64,000 bases of DNA, taken from assembly GCA_965243825.1 (NCBI GenBank), contig CBDEVT010000001.1, forward strand, positions 1,178,001-1,242,000, given 5' to 3'. Source of the stretch: JAJCYX01 sp965243825 (GTDB lineage: Bacteria > Chloroflexota > Dehalococcoidia > Lucifugimonadales > Lucifugimonadaceae). Positions within the stretch are counted from its first letter, which is position 1, and each line of letters begins with the position of its first letter. The notes under the pieces were generated by a model that was not told the origin of the DNA, did no database searches, and saw nothing but the letters and a program-made list of their open reading frames with translations. The position numbers and the translations under genes are program-made. Positions 1-8,050 of this stretch are shown here, in pieces.

Positions 1-870
1 TCTCAGCTGGGGCTGGCCGACAGAATGTCTGGCAAGCGTCTCATACCAATCGGCACTGTCTACGACCCGTTCATCGCTCGCGGCACGGACGCCCTGCTGA
101 ACGGCCTTTACCAGGAATCACGTTTCATCCTCGTCGCCACGCCTTCTGGTGTCTCATTGAGCACCGAGGGCGGCGCGCACCAGGGCCTCATAACTCCGTC
201 ACTGGGTATCAACACCCCGGGTATCACATACTTCGAGCCGGCGTTTGCGAGGGAAGTCGAATGGATCATGCTGGACGCCGTCCGGTCGATAGGGTCCGGG
301 CAGGGCGAGTCCTACATGCTGCGTCTCAGTACCAAGCCTGTGGATCAGACGCTATTCCCTGAGACTGATCAGAACCGTGAGGCACTGCGAGACGCGGTAC
401 TCGGCGGTGCTTACCGCTACAAGTCGGCGCCTTCCGACAGCGAAGCGATACTCAATCTGTTTGCGGTCGGTGCCATGGCAGATGAGGCCATACATGCCAT
501 GGAACCGCTTGAGCGAGAAGGAATCGGCGTGAACCTGTTCATCGTCACGAGCCCGGATCTGCTCTACCGAAGCCTGACTGACGCGACCTCGGGTGAACAG
601 TCAGGAGAAGATAGCGGGCAGTGGGACCCGACAGGTCTTCTCGAAGAAACGGAGATTGGAAAACCGGTGTTGAGCGTGATCGATGGGCACCCGCATGCCA
701 TGTCATTTCTCGGTGCGGCGCTTGACTGTCCCTCCAGCGCACTGGGCGTAGAAAATTTCGGACAGTCAGGCTCACGCGCTGATATCTATCGACACTTCGG
801 TGTTGACGCGCAAGGGATCTACGAAGCGGGGCTCGGGCTGGTCGATCGATGGCGACGCCGAAGCATCTAG
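1..870 (+). CDS. Pyruvate dehydrogenase E1-like protein, C-terminal part (5' end outside window)
   Basis: The reading frame is open from base 1, so the gene begins upstream; an internal ATG at 25 is not the start. The 289 visible residues match the C-terminal transketolase-like region of E1 (thiamine-diphosphate) 2-oxoacid dehydrogenases. Seen motifs are IGTVYDPF, VATPSGVSL followed by EGGAHQG, and PGITYFEPA. By family, E1 decarboxylates pyruvate and passes the acetyl group to E2 lipoate in the cytoplasm. A dihydrolipoyl dehydrogenase (E3) lies at 23875-25284, but no E2 is visible, so complex membership is inferred. The thiamine-diphosphate site itself is not in view, and a related single-chain E1 or transketolase paralogue is possible. 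Confidence 0.7.
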   Translation, partial: SQLGLADRMSGKRLIPIGTVYDPFIARGTDALLNGLYQESRFILVATPSGVSLSTEGGAHQGLITPSLGINTPGITYFEPAFAREVEWIMLDAVRSIGSGQGESYMLRLSTKPVDQTLFPETDQNREALRDAVLGGAYRYKSAPSDSEAILNLFAVGAMADEAIHAMEPLEREGIGVNLFIVTSPDLLYRSLTDATSGEQSGEDSGQWDPTGLLEETEIGKPVLSVIDGHPHAMSFLGAALDCPSSALGVENFGQSGSRADIYRHFGVDAQGIYEAGLGLVDRWRRRSI

Positions 871-892
871 CAGAAGCTCTTCGCAGCTAACT

Positions 893-1864
893 TCATGCCA
901 GCACCTCTTCGTTGAGAACGTTAATCGGGCTGCCTTGCAGCCAGGCAGCCACGTTTTTGACTGACTCGACGTAGAAGTTACGCAAGGTTTCACCGGTGTT
1001 GTAGCCCAGGTGCGGCGCGAGCAGCACGTTATCGAGTTCAAGCAGCGGGTGATCGGCCGGTAGCGGCTCTATGTCGTAAACGTCCAGCGCAGCACCCGTG
1101 ATCTTCTTCTGCTGCAAAGCGTCGATGAGCGCCGTTTCCTGGACTATTGGACCGCGCGACGTGTTGACCAGGAACGCCGATTCTTTCATGAGGTCGAACT
1201 CATTCGCAGTCACCCAGCCACGGCTCAGGTCGGTCAGTGGGACATGGATCGACAGAATGTCTGAGCGGGAGAACAGCCCTTCCCATGACACCAGCTCAAC
1301 GTGGTTTGCCTTTGCGCGGGCTTCATCCAGCGTTGGGCCCCAGGCGATCACGTCCATGTCGAAAAAATTGCCGTAGCCGGCGACGAGGGTGCCAAGTTTG
1401 CCCATGCCGAGAATCCCCAGGGTTTTGCCGCCCAGGCTTTCGGCATTCCTGGTCTGCCAGCGCCCCTCACGCATCTGCCGATCTTCCCACGCGATATGCC
1501 GAGAGACTGCAAGAATCAGTGCCCACGCAAGCTCGGCGGTTGAGTTTCCCCGAGTCGGCCCACCGCGTGTGCCACAAACCGCGATGCCAAGTTCGTTTGC
1601 GGCCTCCATGTCAACATTCGCCTGTCTACCGCCCGTACCGGCGATCAGTTTCAGATTTGGCAGACGCTCAAGCACCTCTCGCGGGAAGCGAGTCCGCTCG
1701 CGCATCGTCATCAATACGCTGTACGGTTCCAATCTCGCGACGAGGGCATCCTGATCGTGCAGCGTGTCGTGAAAAATATCGACCTGAGCGTCACCAAGAG
1801 AGCTCCAATCGACCTCGTTTTCGGCGACATGCAGATAGTCATCAAGAACGGCGATGCGCGTCAT
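893..1864 (-). CDS. D-2-hydroxyacid dehydrogenase (NAD-dependent)
   Basis: A 323-residue protein of the D-isomer-specific 2-hydroxyacid dehydrogenase family, which interconverts 2-oxoacids and D-2-hydroxyacids. The Rossmann nucleotide loop GILGMGKLG is in the middle of the chain. The family catalytic residues are present: Arg in NTSRGP, Glu in DVYDIEPLP and His in APHLGY. The ATG at 1864 is preceded by a weak GGGAGC. It is divergent from the LuxR gene at 2061 across 196 bp, so the two may share a regulatory region. Substrate is not determinable; a phosphoglycerate or glyoxylate/hydroxypyruvate role is possible. Confidence 0.85.
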   Translation of the reverse strand: MTRIAVLDDYLHVAENEVDWSSLGDAQVDIFHDTLHDQDALVARLEPYSVLMTMRERTRFPREVLERLPNLKLIAGTGGRQANVDMEAANELGIAVCGTRGGPTRGNSTAELAWALILAVSRHIAWEDRQMREGRWQTRNAESLGGKTLGILGMGKLGTLVAGYGNFFDMDVIAWGPTLDEARAKANHVELVSWEGLFSRSDILSIHVPLTDLSRGWVTANEFDLMKESAFLVNTSRGPIVQETALIDALQQKKITGAALDVYDIEPLPADHPLLELDNVLLAPHLGYNTGETLRNFYVESVKNVAAWLQGSPINVLNEEVLA

Positions 1865-2060
1865 ATGGGGGCTCCCAATCTCGATCCTGTCTCAGCCAAC
1901 CGGTACGGAATGTTATCTCTAACGCGCCTTCTATCAGATGCTGGCCAGAACGCCGAAGTTGGCCCGGAAGCACTGCATCCGTTCGAAATACTGATAGTTG
2001 CCGTGGCAGTTAAACTGACCTCTCCTTAATACAAACAACTGTCGGTTCAAGATCAATTTC

Positions 2061-3719
2061 ATGCCAGCTGCGGACCAAATCCTGCAAATCGCACGTTCTG
2101 AGTATGAAAAGTCGCGTTGGCTGAGTGCGTCACAGTCCATGCGAGAACTGAGCGTGGACCAACTGTCGTCCGACGATCTAGAGCGACTTGCGATTTGCGC
2201 TGCGATGACCGGTGATCGCGTGCAGTTTGACGACTACATGGAGCTGGCATTCGAAGCCCACAACGAGAACGGCAGCATCCGGGCGGCTGCTCGGTGTGCG
2301 TTCTGGCTGGGGTTCGAGATGATGCGCCGGGGCGAACACGGAAGGGGCGGAGGATGGCTGGGACGAGTGAGCCAGTTGCTCGACAATGTGCATGAGGATT
2401 GCCCCGAACGCGGCTTCCTCCTTGTGCCGGCAGGCCTCCGTGCATTCGGTGAAGGCGATCCAGCCAAAGGTTATGAACTGTTCAAGAGTGCACAAGAGAT
2501 CGGCGCCAGACACGCTGATCCTGACCTACGCGCACTTGGGACCCTCGGCCGATGCCAGGCCGAGGTAGAAACAGGCCGCACACAACAGGCGATTCCTGCA
2601 CTTGATGGCCTGATGTTGGACGTACTATCGCCCGATGTCTCACCTATCGTCGTAGGTATCGTCTACTGCGCTGCTGTTGAGATGTGCCGCGAGCTGTTCG
2701 AAGTCGGTAGAGCCCAGGAGTGGACGGACGCACTGAACAGCTGGTGTGATTCCCAGGAGGGACTCGTGATGTTCAGGGGGCAATGCCTCGTGTACAGATC
2801 AGAACTTCTGCAGTTCCAGGGTGCATGGCAAGAAGCAGCAGCACAGGCTGCGTTGGCACGCGAGCGTCTTTCTACCCCTGCGGGCGATCCGGCAGTTGGC
2901 GCTGCGTACTACCAGATTGGTGAGCTATGTCGTCTGCGCGGTGATTATCCAGAAGCTGAGACAAATTTTCGTATCGCCAGTGAACACGGGCGCAATCCAG
3001 AGCCTGGCATGGCCTTACTGAGTTCAGCTCAGGGTCGTCACGATGACGCATTAGGCGCCATTCGGCGGGCCCTCACAGAGAAGCATTCACTCGACAACCG
3101 TATACGGCTACTGCTGGCGGGTGTGGAAGTGTTTCTTGATGCTGGAGAATTAGAAGAGGCTGAATCAGCACTGACCGAGCTAACCGAGCAATATTCAGAT
3201 TCGGCATCATCGCTATTGCTCGCGCTCACAAACCGCATGACTGCCGCCGTGCTGCTCGCCAGAAACATGCCAGAAGAAGCTCTGGCCAGGGCTCGAGAGG
3301 CAGAAAGATTGCTGGCGAGATACTCGTCACCTTATGAACGTGCGAGAGTGAAGTCGCTGCTCAGCCATGCATGCAGCCGCCTCGGGGACGATATGACAGC
3401 GGAAATAGAACGCTCTGTCGCACGCAAAATATTTGAAGAACTTGGAGCAACCCCTGAAATCGTCAAACTGGAGACAGGTCGGCCTGGAATCTCAGATTCG
3501 GAAGTCAAAGGCGCATTGACCAGGCGAGAGGTCGAAGTGACCAGGCTCGTGGCGGCCGGAATGACCAACCGGTCAATTGCAGATGAACTCGTGCTTAGCG
3601 AAAAGACTGTTGCCCGCCACCTCAGCAACATCTTCACCAAATTGGACATCTCGTCTCGGGCTGCCCTCACTGCATATGCCTATGAACAGGGACTGGCAAG
3701 GCCCACGCCATCTGCATAG
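2061..3719 (+). CDS. LuxR-family transcriptional regulator with helical-repeat (TPR-like) N-terminus
   Basis: A 552-residue protein. Residues ~20-450 are rich in Ala/Leu/Glu helical pairs typical of tetratricopeptide-like repeats. The last ~65 residues are a LuxR-type helix-turn-helix: LTRREVEVTRLVAAGMTNR, then IADELVLSEKTVARHLSNIF. No N-terminal ATPase (MalT/STAND) Walker motif is visible, so it is shorter than LAL regulators. It probably binds DNA and activates transcription, with the repeats sensing a partner or ligand. Divergent orientation from the hydroxyacid dehydrogenase gene suggests, but does not prove, that it regulates that gene. No clear Shine-Dalgarno precedes the ATG. Confidence 0.82.
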   Translation: MPAADQILQIARSEYEKSRWLSASQSMRELSVDQLSSDDLERLAICAAMTGDRVQFDDYMELAFEAHNENGSIRAAARCAFWLGFEMMRRGEHGRGGGWLGRVSQLLDNVHEDCPERGFLLVPAGLRAFGEGDPAKGYELFKSAQEIGARHADPDLRALGTLGRCQAEVETGRTQQAIPALDGLMLDVLSPDVSPIVVGIVYCAAVEMCRELFEVGRAQEWTDALNSWCDSQEGLVMFRGQCLVYRSELLQFQGAWQEAAAQAALARERLSTPAGDPAVGAAYYQIGELCRLRGDYPEAETNFRIASEHGRNPEPGMALLSSAQGRHDDALGAIRRALTEKHSLDNRIRLLLAGVEVFLDAGELEEAESALTELTEQYSDSASSLLLALTNRMTAAVLLARNMPEEALARAREAERLLARYSSPYERARVKSLLSHACSRLGDDMTAEIERSVARKIFEELGATPEIVKLETGRPGISDSEVKGALTRREVEVTRLVAAGMTNRSIADELVLSEKTVARHLSNIFTKLDISSRAALTAYAYEQGLARPTPSA

Positions 3720-3831
3720 AAATACCCACGCGCTTTTTCACGAGTTGCATAGTTCGCCCGATTTGAGTGCCCTGAATACTGCTTAGCGTCTTCTCCATCG
3801 AACCGAATGTTTGATTCGAGGAGGCGATCCA

Positions 3832-4926
3832 ATGGCTAGAACGACGGTTGAACACGTAGACACGCTCATAATCGGTGGCGGGCAAGCGGGGCTTTCCGTC
3901 GGCCAGGAGCTCAGGAAACGTGGCATCGACTTCCTGATAGTGGACGCGAACGAGCGAGTTGGCGATGCGTGGAGAAATCGCTGGGACTCGTTGCGACTGT
4001 TCACGCCTGCACATATGAATGGACTTCCCGGCATGAAGTTCCCCGGTGCCCGGAACGCATTTGTCGGCAAAGACCAGATGGCTGATTTTCTAGAGCACTA
4101 CGCAGAAACAATGGACCTGCCTGTGCGCACCGGAGTTCGCGTCGAACGATTGACGAAAAGCGGCGAGACTTTCACGGCTGTGACATCTGCGGGCACAATC
4201 GAGGCCCGAAACGTGATTGTGGCGATGGCTGACTTCCAGAAGCCGAAAGTCCCGGAATTCGCAAGTGAACTGGATAGCAGCATCTTCCAGATGCATTCGT
4301 CGGAGTACCGGAACCCGTCACAGCTGCAGGATGGACCTGCTCTTGTTGTTGGGCTAGGCACTTCTGGCGCGGACCTTGCGTATGAGCTGGCGTCCACCAG
4401 AAAGACGATAGTAGCCGGGAAAGAGACGGGCGCGATCCCGTTCAAGCTCGAATCCTGGTTCGGGCGGCACATTGGCACAAGGCTGGTGAAGTTCGCCATG
4501 ACTCGAGCCATCACGACATCGAACCCGCTGGGGCGCAAGCTGCGGCCTAAGATGATTTACAAAGCCGCTCCGCTAGTCCGCATTCGGCCACAGGAACTGA
4601 GGGCCGCGGGTGTTGAGCGCGTCTCCCGAATAGCGAGTGTCGAAAATGGCAAGCCAGTAACCGAAGACGGCACAGTGCTGGATGTTAAGAACGTGGTCTG
4701 GTGCACCGGCTACAAGAAGGGGTTCGACTGGATAGATCTGCCGGTTTTTGACGAGGCTGAGCAGCCCCGCCAGCAGCACGGCGTCTCCGAAGATGTGCCC
4801 GGACTGTACTTCCTGGGGCTCTACTTCCTGCACGCCGTATGGTCCGACACGCTGCCGGGTCTGCAACGCGACGTCAAATACGTAGCAAAGCAACTGGCAG
4901 AACGCAGCGAAACGGTGGCGGCTTAG
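3832..4926 (+). CDS. FAD/NAD(P)-dependent flavin monooxygenase-like oxidoreductase
   Basis: The start was chosen at ATG 3832 because a strong GAGGAGG (3818-3824) sits 7 bases upstream; an upstream in-frame TTG at 3811 lacks support. The 364-residue protein has an N-terminal FAD-binding loop GGGQAGLSVG, the Arg-Trp segment after GDAWRNRWDSLRLFTP typical of flavin monooxygenases, and a second dinucleotide loop GLGTSGADLA for NAD(P)H. The family oxygenates small nucleophilic or ketone substrates. The closing segment PGLYFLGLYFLHAVWSDT is typical of YczJ/CzcO-like flavoproteins. Substrate unknown. It is convergent with the enolase-family gene, 25 bases apart. Confidence 0.82.
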   Translation: MARTTVEHVDTLIIGGGQAGLSVGQELRKRGIDFLIVDANERVGDAWRNRWDSLRLFTPAHMNGLPGMKFPGARNAFVGKDQMADFLEHYAETMDLPVRTGVRVERLTKSGETFTAVTSAGTIEARNVIVAMADFQKPKVPEFASELDSSIFQMHSSEYRNPSQLQDGPALVVGLGTSGADLAYELASTRKTIVAGKETGAIPFKLESWFGRHIGTRLVKFAMTRAITTSNPLGRKLRPKMIYKAAPLVRIRPQELRAAGVERVSRIASVENGKPVTEDGTVLDVKNVVWCTGYKKGFDWIDLPVFDEAEQPRQQHGVSEDVPGLYFLGLYFLHAVWSDTLPGLQRDVKYVAKQLAERSETVAA

Positions 4927-4951
4927 CCTGGTGATAGACGCTTGGGTTGGG

Positions 4952-6118
4952 CTACCTGTACTCCACTCCGTCGGTGCGGTTCTTCATGATGAAGTCCCAA
5001 TCATGCTCGACACCGAGTCCTGGACCCTCTGGGACGTCCACGCAACCGTCGCTATCTATTGCTTCGAGAGTGTCCGAATAGCCGTTCAGAAAGACGGGCG
5101 GATTGTATGGCCCGGCCTTCGGGTGAACCAGTGCCATCTCGTAGTAGTTGCTGTTCCGCATAGCTGCCATTGCATGTCTGCGAGCGGCGTTTGAGGCATG
5201 GACCTCGACGTCCAGCCCAAGCCCCTCTCCCGCGTGGGCGATCTTCATCGTTCCCGTGATGCCCCCGTCGAAGTCAGGGTCCGCTCTCAGGAAGTCTGTG
5301 CCCTCTGCGATGGCGAAATCCACGTGCGGTTCGAGCATCCGCAGAAACTCGGTCAGCAGCAGCGGTGTCTTCACGAGTTGCCGCAGCTTCTTGTGCCCGA
5401 AAGCTGACATGCCGGTGTCCTTGTACGGGTCTTCGTACCAGTAGTAGCCGGCCTCATCTAGCGCCTGGCCGACCTTCACAGCATCTGCCAGCGTTTCGTA
5501 CTTGCATGCAGCGTCCCACATCAGGTCCATCTTGCCGCCAACGCGCTTCGCTACTTCGAGCGCCATGTCAATGTCTCGCTGCACCGGTCCTTCTCGCCAT
5601 GGATGGATCTTGTAGGCCGGATATCCAAGTTCGAGACACTGCTCAGCGAAATCTGCATAGTCTTCTGGCGTGCTCAGGCCTCCGGGCGTCTCGTCGCCGT
5701 TCCAGGTGCTGGCATACGTTGGCAATCGCCGTCGGTGGCCGCCGAGAAGCTGGAAGACTGGTGCCTGGTGGAACTTACCGGCGATGTCCCAGAGCGCAAT
5801 GTCGATCAGGCCGACGCCAAGCCTTCCGATCTGCTGTGTAGCGCGTTTCGTCTCGGTGTAGAGGTACTCACGCTCGAGTGCGTCCTGGCCGATCACCACA
5901 TCGGCGAGTTGTCTGATCACCGCAGCATCAGCAACACGGGAGTTGATGTACTCACCGGTGATTCCAGCGTCTGTGTGAACGACAAGCGCGATGCCGGTGA
6001 TGTTGCTCTTACCGCCATCGACATACTGCGCAGTACCGCGACCGGACTTCGCCATGTTCTGCACTTCGAACTGGAACTCATGGACATCAACCTCGGTGAC
6101 GATCGGTCCTCTGGTCAT
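4952..6118 (-). CDS. Enolase-superfamily (mandelate racemase/muconate lactonizing-type) enzyme
   Basis: A 388-residue member of the enolase superfamily, whose enzymes abstract a proton alpha to a carboxylate, usually dehydrating acid sugars. An N-terminal capping domain is followed by a TIM barrel carrying the general base Lys (YKIHPW) and Mg ligands Asp (LMWDAAC), Glu (WYEDPY) and Glu (LLLTEFLR). A His in VEVHASNAARRH is a candidate second acid/base. An AAAGG precedes the ATG at a good distance. The 5' leader contains the folded RNA candidate at 6180-6353, ending about 60 bases before the start, which may regulate it. The exact substrate cannot be read from sequence. Confidence 0.85.
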   Translation of the reverse strand: MTRGPIVTEVDVHEFQFEVQNMAKSGRGTAQYVDGGKSNITGIALVVHTDAGITGEYINSRVADAAVIRQLADVVIGQDALEREYLYTETKRATQQIGRLGVGLIDIALWDIAGKFHQAPVFQLLGGHRRRLPTYASTWNGDETPGGLSTPEDYADFAEQCLELGYPAYKIHPWREGPVQRDIDMALEVAKRVGGKMDLMWDAACKYETLADAVKVGQALDEAGYYWYEDPYKDTGMSAFGHKKLRQLVKTPLLLTEFLRMLEPHVDFAIAEGTDFLRADPDFDGGITGTMKIAHAGEGLGLDVEVHASNAARRHAMAAMRNSNYYEMALVHPKAGPYNPPVFLNGYSDTLEAIDSDGCVDVPEGPGLGVEHDWDFIMKNRTDGVEYR

Positions 6119-6179
6119 GTGGCTACCTTTACTAAATTCGAATAGCGCACAGTCTAATCAGTCCCCGTACCCACCCTCA

Positions 6180-6353
6180 CCGATTCGTAAACAGACGCCT
6201 GGTAGTTACCTTGCTCGGTGCCCTGTGCCCTTGTCACTTTGCTGGGCATAAGTTGTTATGCCGGGATTCGAACCCGGAGGGCCGCTGCCCTGCGCCACCT
6301 GGAGCGGCTTGCCCGGCCGCTAGCGGGGTTCAACGTCCACGCTTACGAATCGG
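6180..6353 (-). ncRNA. Candidate structured leader RNA with a tRNA-like T-arm
   Basis: Perfect 11-bp inverted repeats (6180-6190 and 6343-6353) close a ~174-base domain. Inside them 6192-6197 pairs with 6334-6339 using two G-U wobbles that exist only on the minus-strand transcript. Further hairpins are 6303-6308/6316-6321 (6 bp, 7-base loop), a perfect T-arm mimic at 6261-6277 (5-bp stem, loop TTCGAAT), and a 7-bp hairpin at 6245-6262 that shares its last two bases with the T-arm and so competes with it. It lies between the DIP1984-family gene stop and the enolase-family start, in the orientation of both. No cobalamin, TPP, SAM, FMN or c-di-GMP consensus was recognised. A riboswitch or attenuator role is inference; a small inverted-repeat element is the alternative. 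Confidence 0.45.
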
Positions 6354-6364
6354 CTACCAACTGA

Positions 6365-6823
6365 TTACTCTGCCAGCTCCGTCAGCCAGTTGACCTCCTG
6401 GACCTTGGCGTCAAGCTCTCTGTGCTGGCGCGCAAGATCATCCGCCTGTGACTGTATCTTCGCCACATCGACGGTGGCCTTGAACTTCACCTCGGATCGG
6501 CTGTAGCGGTCCTGGGTGATCGCGGCCGCCTTCGCCAGTTCACGATAGACCGTGAACTTCAGGCGGAGAACATCACGGGTTGCGAGGGCATCGGAGATTG
6601 ACTGGCCACCCTCTATCTGCGTCGACGAGTTGGTCGAGTTGATCTTCTGGATCGTGGATTCGAGTTCATTTGACGCGTGCTCGATCTCTCGGAGCAAAGC
6701 TTCCGGGTCTTCGGCCGGCTTATCACCGTCCTGTACTTTGGCGACCCGAAGCAAGCGCTGCTTGAGCTCTTCCAATCGACGCTGGTTATCCGCGCGCAGA
6801 ATCAATGCATCTGCAATTTTCAT
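6365..6823 (-). CDS. DIP1984 family protein
   Basis: A 152-residue, mostly helical, highly charged protein beginning MKIADALILRADNQRRLEEL, the typical opening of the DIP1984 (septicolysin-like) family. The central TQIEGGQSISDALATRD segment also matches. ATG 6823 was chosen over a start 21 bases upstream because AGGAGG directly precedes it. The biochemical function of the family is not established. No signal peptide or membrane segment is visible, so it is probably cytoplasmic. The structured RNA candidate follows its stop codon, in the same direction. Confidence 0.85.
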   Translation of the reverse strand: MKIADALILRADNQRRLEELKQRLLRVAKVQDGDKPAEDPEALLREIEHASNELESTIQKINSTNSSTQIEGGQSISDALATRDVLRLKFTVYRELAKAAAITQDRYSRSEVKFKATVDVAKIQSQADDLARQHRELDAKVQEVNWLTELAE

Positions 6824-6953
6824 GCCCTCCTCCTTTCTCCTCAATGTGACTAATCGAGGGCAAACGACCAGTTATATGGCGCCTGCAGGAAGCTGGAAAT
6901 AACAAGTGCTGGGGATCTGTGCCACCAGACAACGGGGCTGTTCCCATTACCCC

Positions 6954-7967
6954 CTACTCTGGCATCTCCTTGAAGATCCAGCCCTCTTTGCGAGGCTCGT
7001 TGATCGATTGCAGCACTGCGGTGATGTAGCCGTAGCAGAAGGCGAACGCGGTGCCTGACGGGTCGCGGGAGTCGATGTGCGGCACGTGGTCCGGCATCAG
7101 CATGTACTTGTAGCCAACCTCCTGGTATGTCTTCGCAGCCTTCACCATGTCGACAGCGCCCTCGTCCGGGAACGACTCCATGAAGTTGAGCTTGCCGCCC
7201 CGGATGTTGCGGAAGTGCACGTTAAAGATCTTCTCTCGCGAGCCGAACCAGCGGATAACGTCGTAGATCTCCTCGCCAGGGTCGTCCAGCATCTCGCTGA
7301 CGGTCCCCTGGCAGAAGTTCAGGCCGTGATACGGACTCTCGTGCATCTGCACAAACTTCTTTAGGCCATCGACGGTGCCGAGCAGTCGTGTGACGCCGCG
7401 GTAGCCGGGAGGTGTGTAGGGGTCGTGCGGATGGCAGGCGAGGCGGACTTTGTTCTCCTCTGCAACAGGAACAAGACGTTCGAGGAAGTAGTCGATGCGC
7501 TCCCAGTTCTCGTCCGGGTCGATCTCGCCCCACATGCCGGGCGCTTCGTCCTGGTCCATCTTCGACCAGCGGAATGTTGAGTTGCTTGAACCACCTCGAC
7601 CAGCCTCTCGCTCTGAGCGTGGGATGCCGATGATGTTCATGTTGTACTTGACCGCAGGAATACCGGCTTCACCAACCATGCGGATGATGTTCTGGATTGA
7701 CTCGATCTCCTGGTCGCGCTCAGGGCTCTTGCCGAGCATGATGTGGGGACTCTGGGACTCGTTGAGCGGGCGTGAGCTGAGTGGAAGCTGCACCATGTCG
7801 AGCGTGATTCCATGGGACTCGACCTTTTCTCGGTGCTTGACCAGGTCTTCCAGCTTCCAGTCGTGCGGGTTGCCTGGCGCGTCCGAGCAGACGTTGTTGA
7901 CGCCAAGTTGCGCCCACATCTTGAAGTCCTGGTCATCCCGAGCGGCAACCTGAGTCCCTACGTACAT
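6954..7967 (-). CDS. Mannonate dehydratase-like TIM-barrel protein
   Basis: A 337-residue protein resembling D-mannonate dehydratase (UxuA family, xylose-isomerase-like TIM barrel). Supporting motifs are CHPHDPYTPPGYRG, HGLNFCQGTVSEM, and IFNVHFRNIRG followed by a FPDEGAVDM segment. These carry His/Cys/Asp residues that bind the catalytic metal in UxuA. UxuA converts D-mannonate to 2-keto-3-deoxygluconate in hexuronate degradation. Proximity to an enolase-superfamily gene fits acid-sugar catabolism, but the chain is divergent enough that another sugar-acid substrate is possible. Confidence 0.75.
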   Translation of the reverse strand: MYVGTQVAARDDQDFKMWAQLGVNNVCSDAPGNPHDWKLEDLVKHREKVESHGITLDMVQLPLSSRPLNESQSPHIMLGKSPERDQEIESIQNIIRMVGEAGIPAVKYNMNIIGIPRSEREAGRGGSSNSTFRWSKMDQDEAPGMWGEIDPDENWERIDYFLERLVPVAEENKVRLACHPHDPYTPPGYRGVTRLLGTVDGLKKFVQMHESPYHGLNFCQGTVSEMLDDPGEEIYDVIRWFGSREKIFNVHFRNIRGGKLNFMESFPDEGAVDMVKAAKTYQEVGYKYMLMPDHVPHIDSRDPSGTAFAFCYGYITAVLQSINEPRKEGWIFKEMPE

Positions 7968-8050
7968 ACTTGTTCTCCGTTAGCTGTGAACTGTTTGCTG
8001 GACGTCATCTTGGCGCGTAGACAGCGGCAGCGCAAGTGCAGTCGAATTTG

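Noticed and set aside
1237..2013. 258-codon plus-strand frame opposite the D-2-hydroxyacid dehydrogenase
   Set aside because: Arg/Ser/Pro-rich antisense shadow of a well-supported dehydrogenase gene.
6261..6277. tRNA gene on the minus strand
   Set aside because: The T-arm is perfect, but no complementary 5' acceptor strand (TGTTATG-like), D-arm or 7-base anticodon loop exists at the right distance, so only a T-arm mimic is supported.
6180..6353. Miniature inverted-repeat transposable element
   Set aside because: No target-site duplication is visible, and the inner helix works only with G-U wobbles on the minus transcript, which favours an RNA. Kept as an alternative, not as the call.
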